In this document: piece by piece, positions 22,967 through 23,911 of the stretch
Numbering within the stretch: the first letter of the stretch is position 1
Layout: each line of letters begins with the position of its first letter
IMG/VR virus record: IMGVR_UViG_3300017917_002865
Location: 1-23,911 of that record
Length of the DNA stretch: 23,911 nt
Source: a virus
Direction: 5' to 3' (one strand)
Position numbers and translations under genes: made by a program
Notes under the pieces: generated by a model
What the model saw: only the letters and a program-made list of their open reading frames with translations
Told to the model about the DNA's origin: nothing
Databases searched by the model: none

Positions 22967-23911
22967 ATGGCAACACTAGCAGAAATCCGTGCGAAACTTC
23001 AAGAAGCACAAAACAAAGGTTCAAATTCTACATCATCAGGCGGTGACAATGCGATTTATCCGCATTGGAACATGCAAGAAGGTAAAGAAGCCGTAGTGCG
23101 TTTTCTTCCAGACGGAAACACCAATAACACATTCTTCTGGGTAGAACGTGCGATGATCAAACTTCCATTCGCAGGTATCAAAGGTGAAACAGATTCACGA
23201 CCAGTTCAAGTGCAGGTTCCCTGTGTTGAAATGTATAATGATGGATCAGTTTGTCCAATCCTTAGCGAAGTTCGTGGTTGGTTCAAAGACAAATCACTGG
23301 AGGAAATGGGTCGTAAGTATTGGAAGAAGCGTTCATACATCTTCCAAGGCTTTGTGGTAGAAGATGCCCTTAAAGAAGAAAACACACCCGAAAATCCTAT
23401 CCGTAGATTTATTATCGGTCCTCAGATTTTCCAAACAATCAAATCTGCTCTAATGGATCCAGAGTTGGAAGAACTTCCAACAGACTATCTCCGCGGTGTT
23501 GATTTTAAGATCGCTAAAACCAGCAAAGGTGGATTCGCTGACTATTCTACTTCTAAGTGGAGCCGTCGTGAACGCACACTATCTGACGTTGAAAAGGCAG
23601 CTATTGATCAATATGGTCTATTTGACCTTTCAGCATTCCTTCCTAAGAAGCCAACTGATGTTGAGCTCAAAGTGATGAAAGAAATGTTTGAAGCATCAGT
23701 AGATGGTGAAGCCTACGACATGGACCGTTGGGGTCAATATTTCAAACCAGCAGGCATGGGTTCAGCAACTGGTGATCCAGTAGCAAGAACAGCAGCAGCA
23801 CCAAAGGTTGCGGCTCCTGCAGCCAGTGAAGAAGAACTTCCTTGGGAAGATGAACCTGCTCCAAAGGCAGCACCTGCTCCAAAGGCAGAAGCACCAGCAG
23901 CAGGCGGTGAA
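22967..23911 (+). CDS. 32: Single-stranded DNA-binding protein (gp32-like), 3' partial
   Basis: 315 codons visible and still open at the right edge; start ATG 22967, 9 nt after AAGGAGG. It coats ssDNA in replication, recombination and repair. Features: a short basic N-terminus (MATLAEIRAKLQ), EAVVRFLPDG (41-50) opening the OB-fold core as in T4 gp32, PCVEMYNDGSVCPILSEV (85-102), YWKKRSYIFQGFVVED (118-133), FIIGPQIFQTIKSAL (148-162), and an acidic SEEELPWEDEPA (287-298) tail joined to Ala/Pro/Lys repeats. The zinc-site spacing C-x9-C-x2-C of T4 is recognisable, but the third Cys is Leu99 and the His ligand is not apparent, so the zinc subdomain is probably lost. The acidic C-terminus that recruits replication partners should follow outside the window. 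Confidence 0.92.
   Translation, partial: MATLAEIRAKLQEAQNKGSNSTSSGGDNAIYPHWNMQEGKEAVVRFLPDGNTNNTFFWVERAMIKLPFAGIKGETDSRPVQVQVPCVEMYNDGSVCPILSEVRGWFKDKSLEEMGRKYWKKRSYIFQGFVVEDALKEENTPENPIRRFIIGPQIFQTIKSALMDPELEELPTDYLRGVDFKIAKTSKGGFADYSTSKWSRRERTLSDVEKAAIDQYGLFDLSAFLPKKPTDVELKVMKEMFEASVDGEAYDMDRWGQYFKPAGMGSATGDPVARTAAAPKVAAPAASEEELPWEDEPAPKAAPAPKAEAPAAGGE

Overview
The window is a segment of a T4-like myovirus genome (Caudoviricetes, contractile tail). The hallmark genes are neck proteins gp13 and gp14, sheath stabiliser gp15, sheath gp18, tube gp19, a gp54-like tube initiator, head-completion nuclease gp4, terminase subunits gp16 and gp17, dNMP kinase gp1 and a gp32-type single-stranded DNA-binding protein (SSB). 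The accessory content (two 2-oxoglutarate/Fe(II) oxygenases, Trp/Asn-Gly modules inflating the tail proteins, a short HNH protein) resembles T4-like phages of marine or other aquatic bacteria. The host cannot be fixed from the sequence. Two small Sec-exported proteins and sigma70-like promoters fit a Gram-negative host. A Lys/Ala/Pro-rich exported protein of this kind is common in aquatic Betaproteobacteria, but that is a weak hint.

Layout: (1) 1-1051 (+): the end of a prolyl-hydroxylase-like oxygenase and a tail assembly chaperone, ending at a bidirectional terminator shared with groEL. (2) 6676-1108 (-): one tightly packed operon, gp14 > gp15 > degenerate Nudix-like protein > small coiled-coil protein > groES > groEL, so a complete chaperonin pair appears to be co-transcribed with late tail/neck genes. 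(3) 6710-9733 (+): gp13, an N-terminal-cysteine Ntn hydrolase, an AT-rich 2OG oxygenase cassette and dNMP kinase, running into a convergent HNH gene (9985-9647, -). (4) 10092-14251 (+): giant sheath and tube genes, then a terminator. (5) 14314-18501 (+): gp54-like, a small structural protein, gp4, gp16, a protein with a capsid-targeting-like N-terminus, an acidic Asp-rich protein and a small Gly/Thr-rich protein, then a terminator. (6) 18558-22030 (+): gp17 and a 624-aa virion-type protein, then a UUCG-loop terminator. (7) 22157-22838 (+): two small exported proteins and a short conserved-looking reading frame with no start codon, bounded by terminators. (8) 22967-end (+): gp32-like SSB, running off the window. 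No gene-free stretch over 300 bases remains; 22664-22966 holds the start-less frame, two terminators and the gp32 promoter region.

The late-promoter core TAAATA recurs just before transcription units on both strands. In six cases it sits 4-5 nt before the ATG. Under the T4 late-promoter geometry this puts the transcript start at or next to the AUG, i.e. leaderless late mRNAs for gp13, HNH, gp54-like, the capsid-targeting protein, gp17 and the 624-aa protein. Sheath, tail chaperone and SSB instead have a leader with a Shine-Dalgarno sequence. Together the genes describe the late programme (tail, neck, packaging, head completion) with a dedicated folding machine and several enzymatic accessories.
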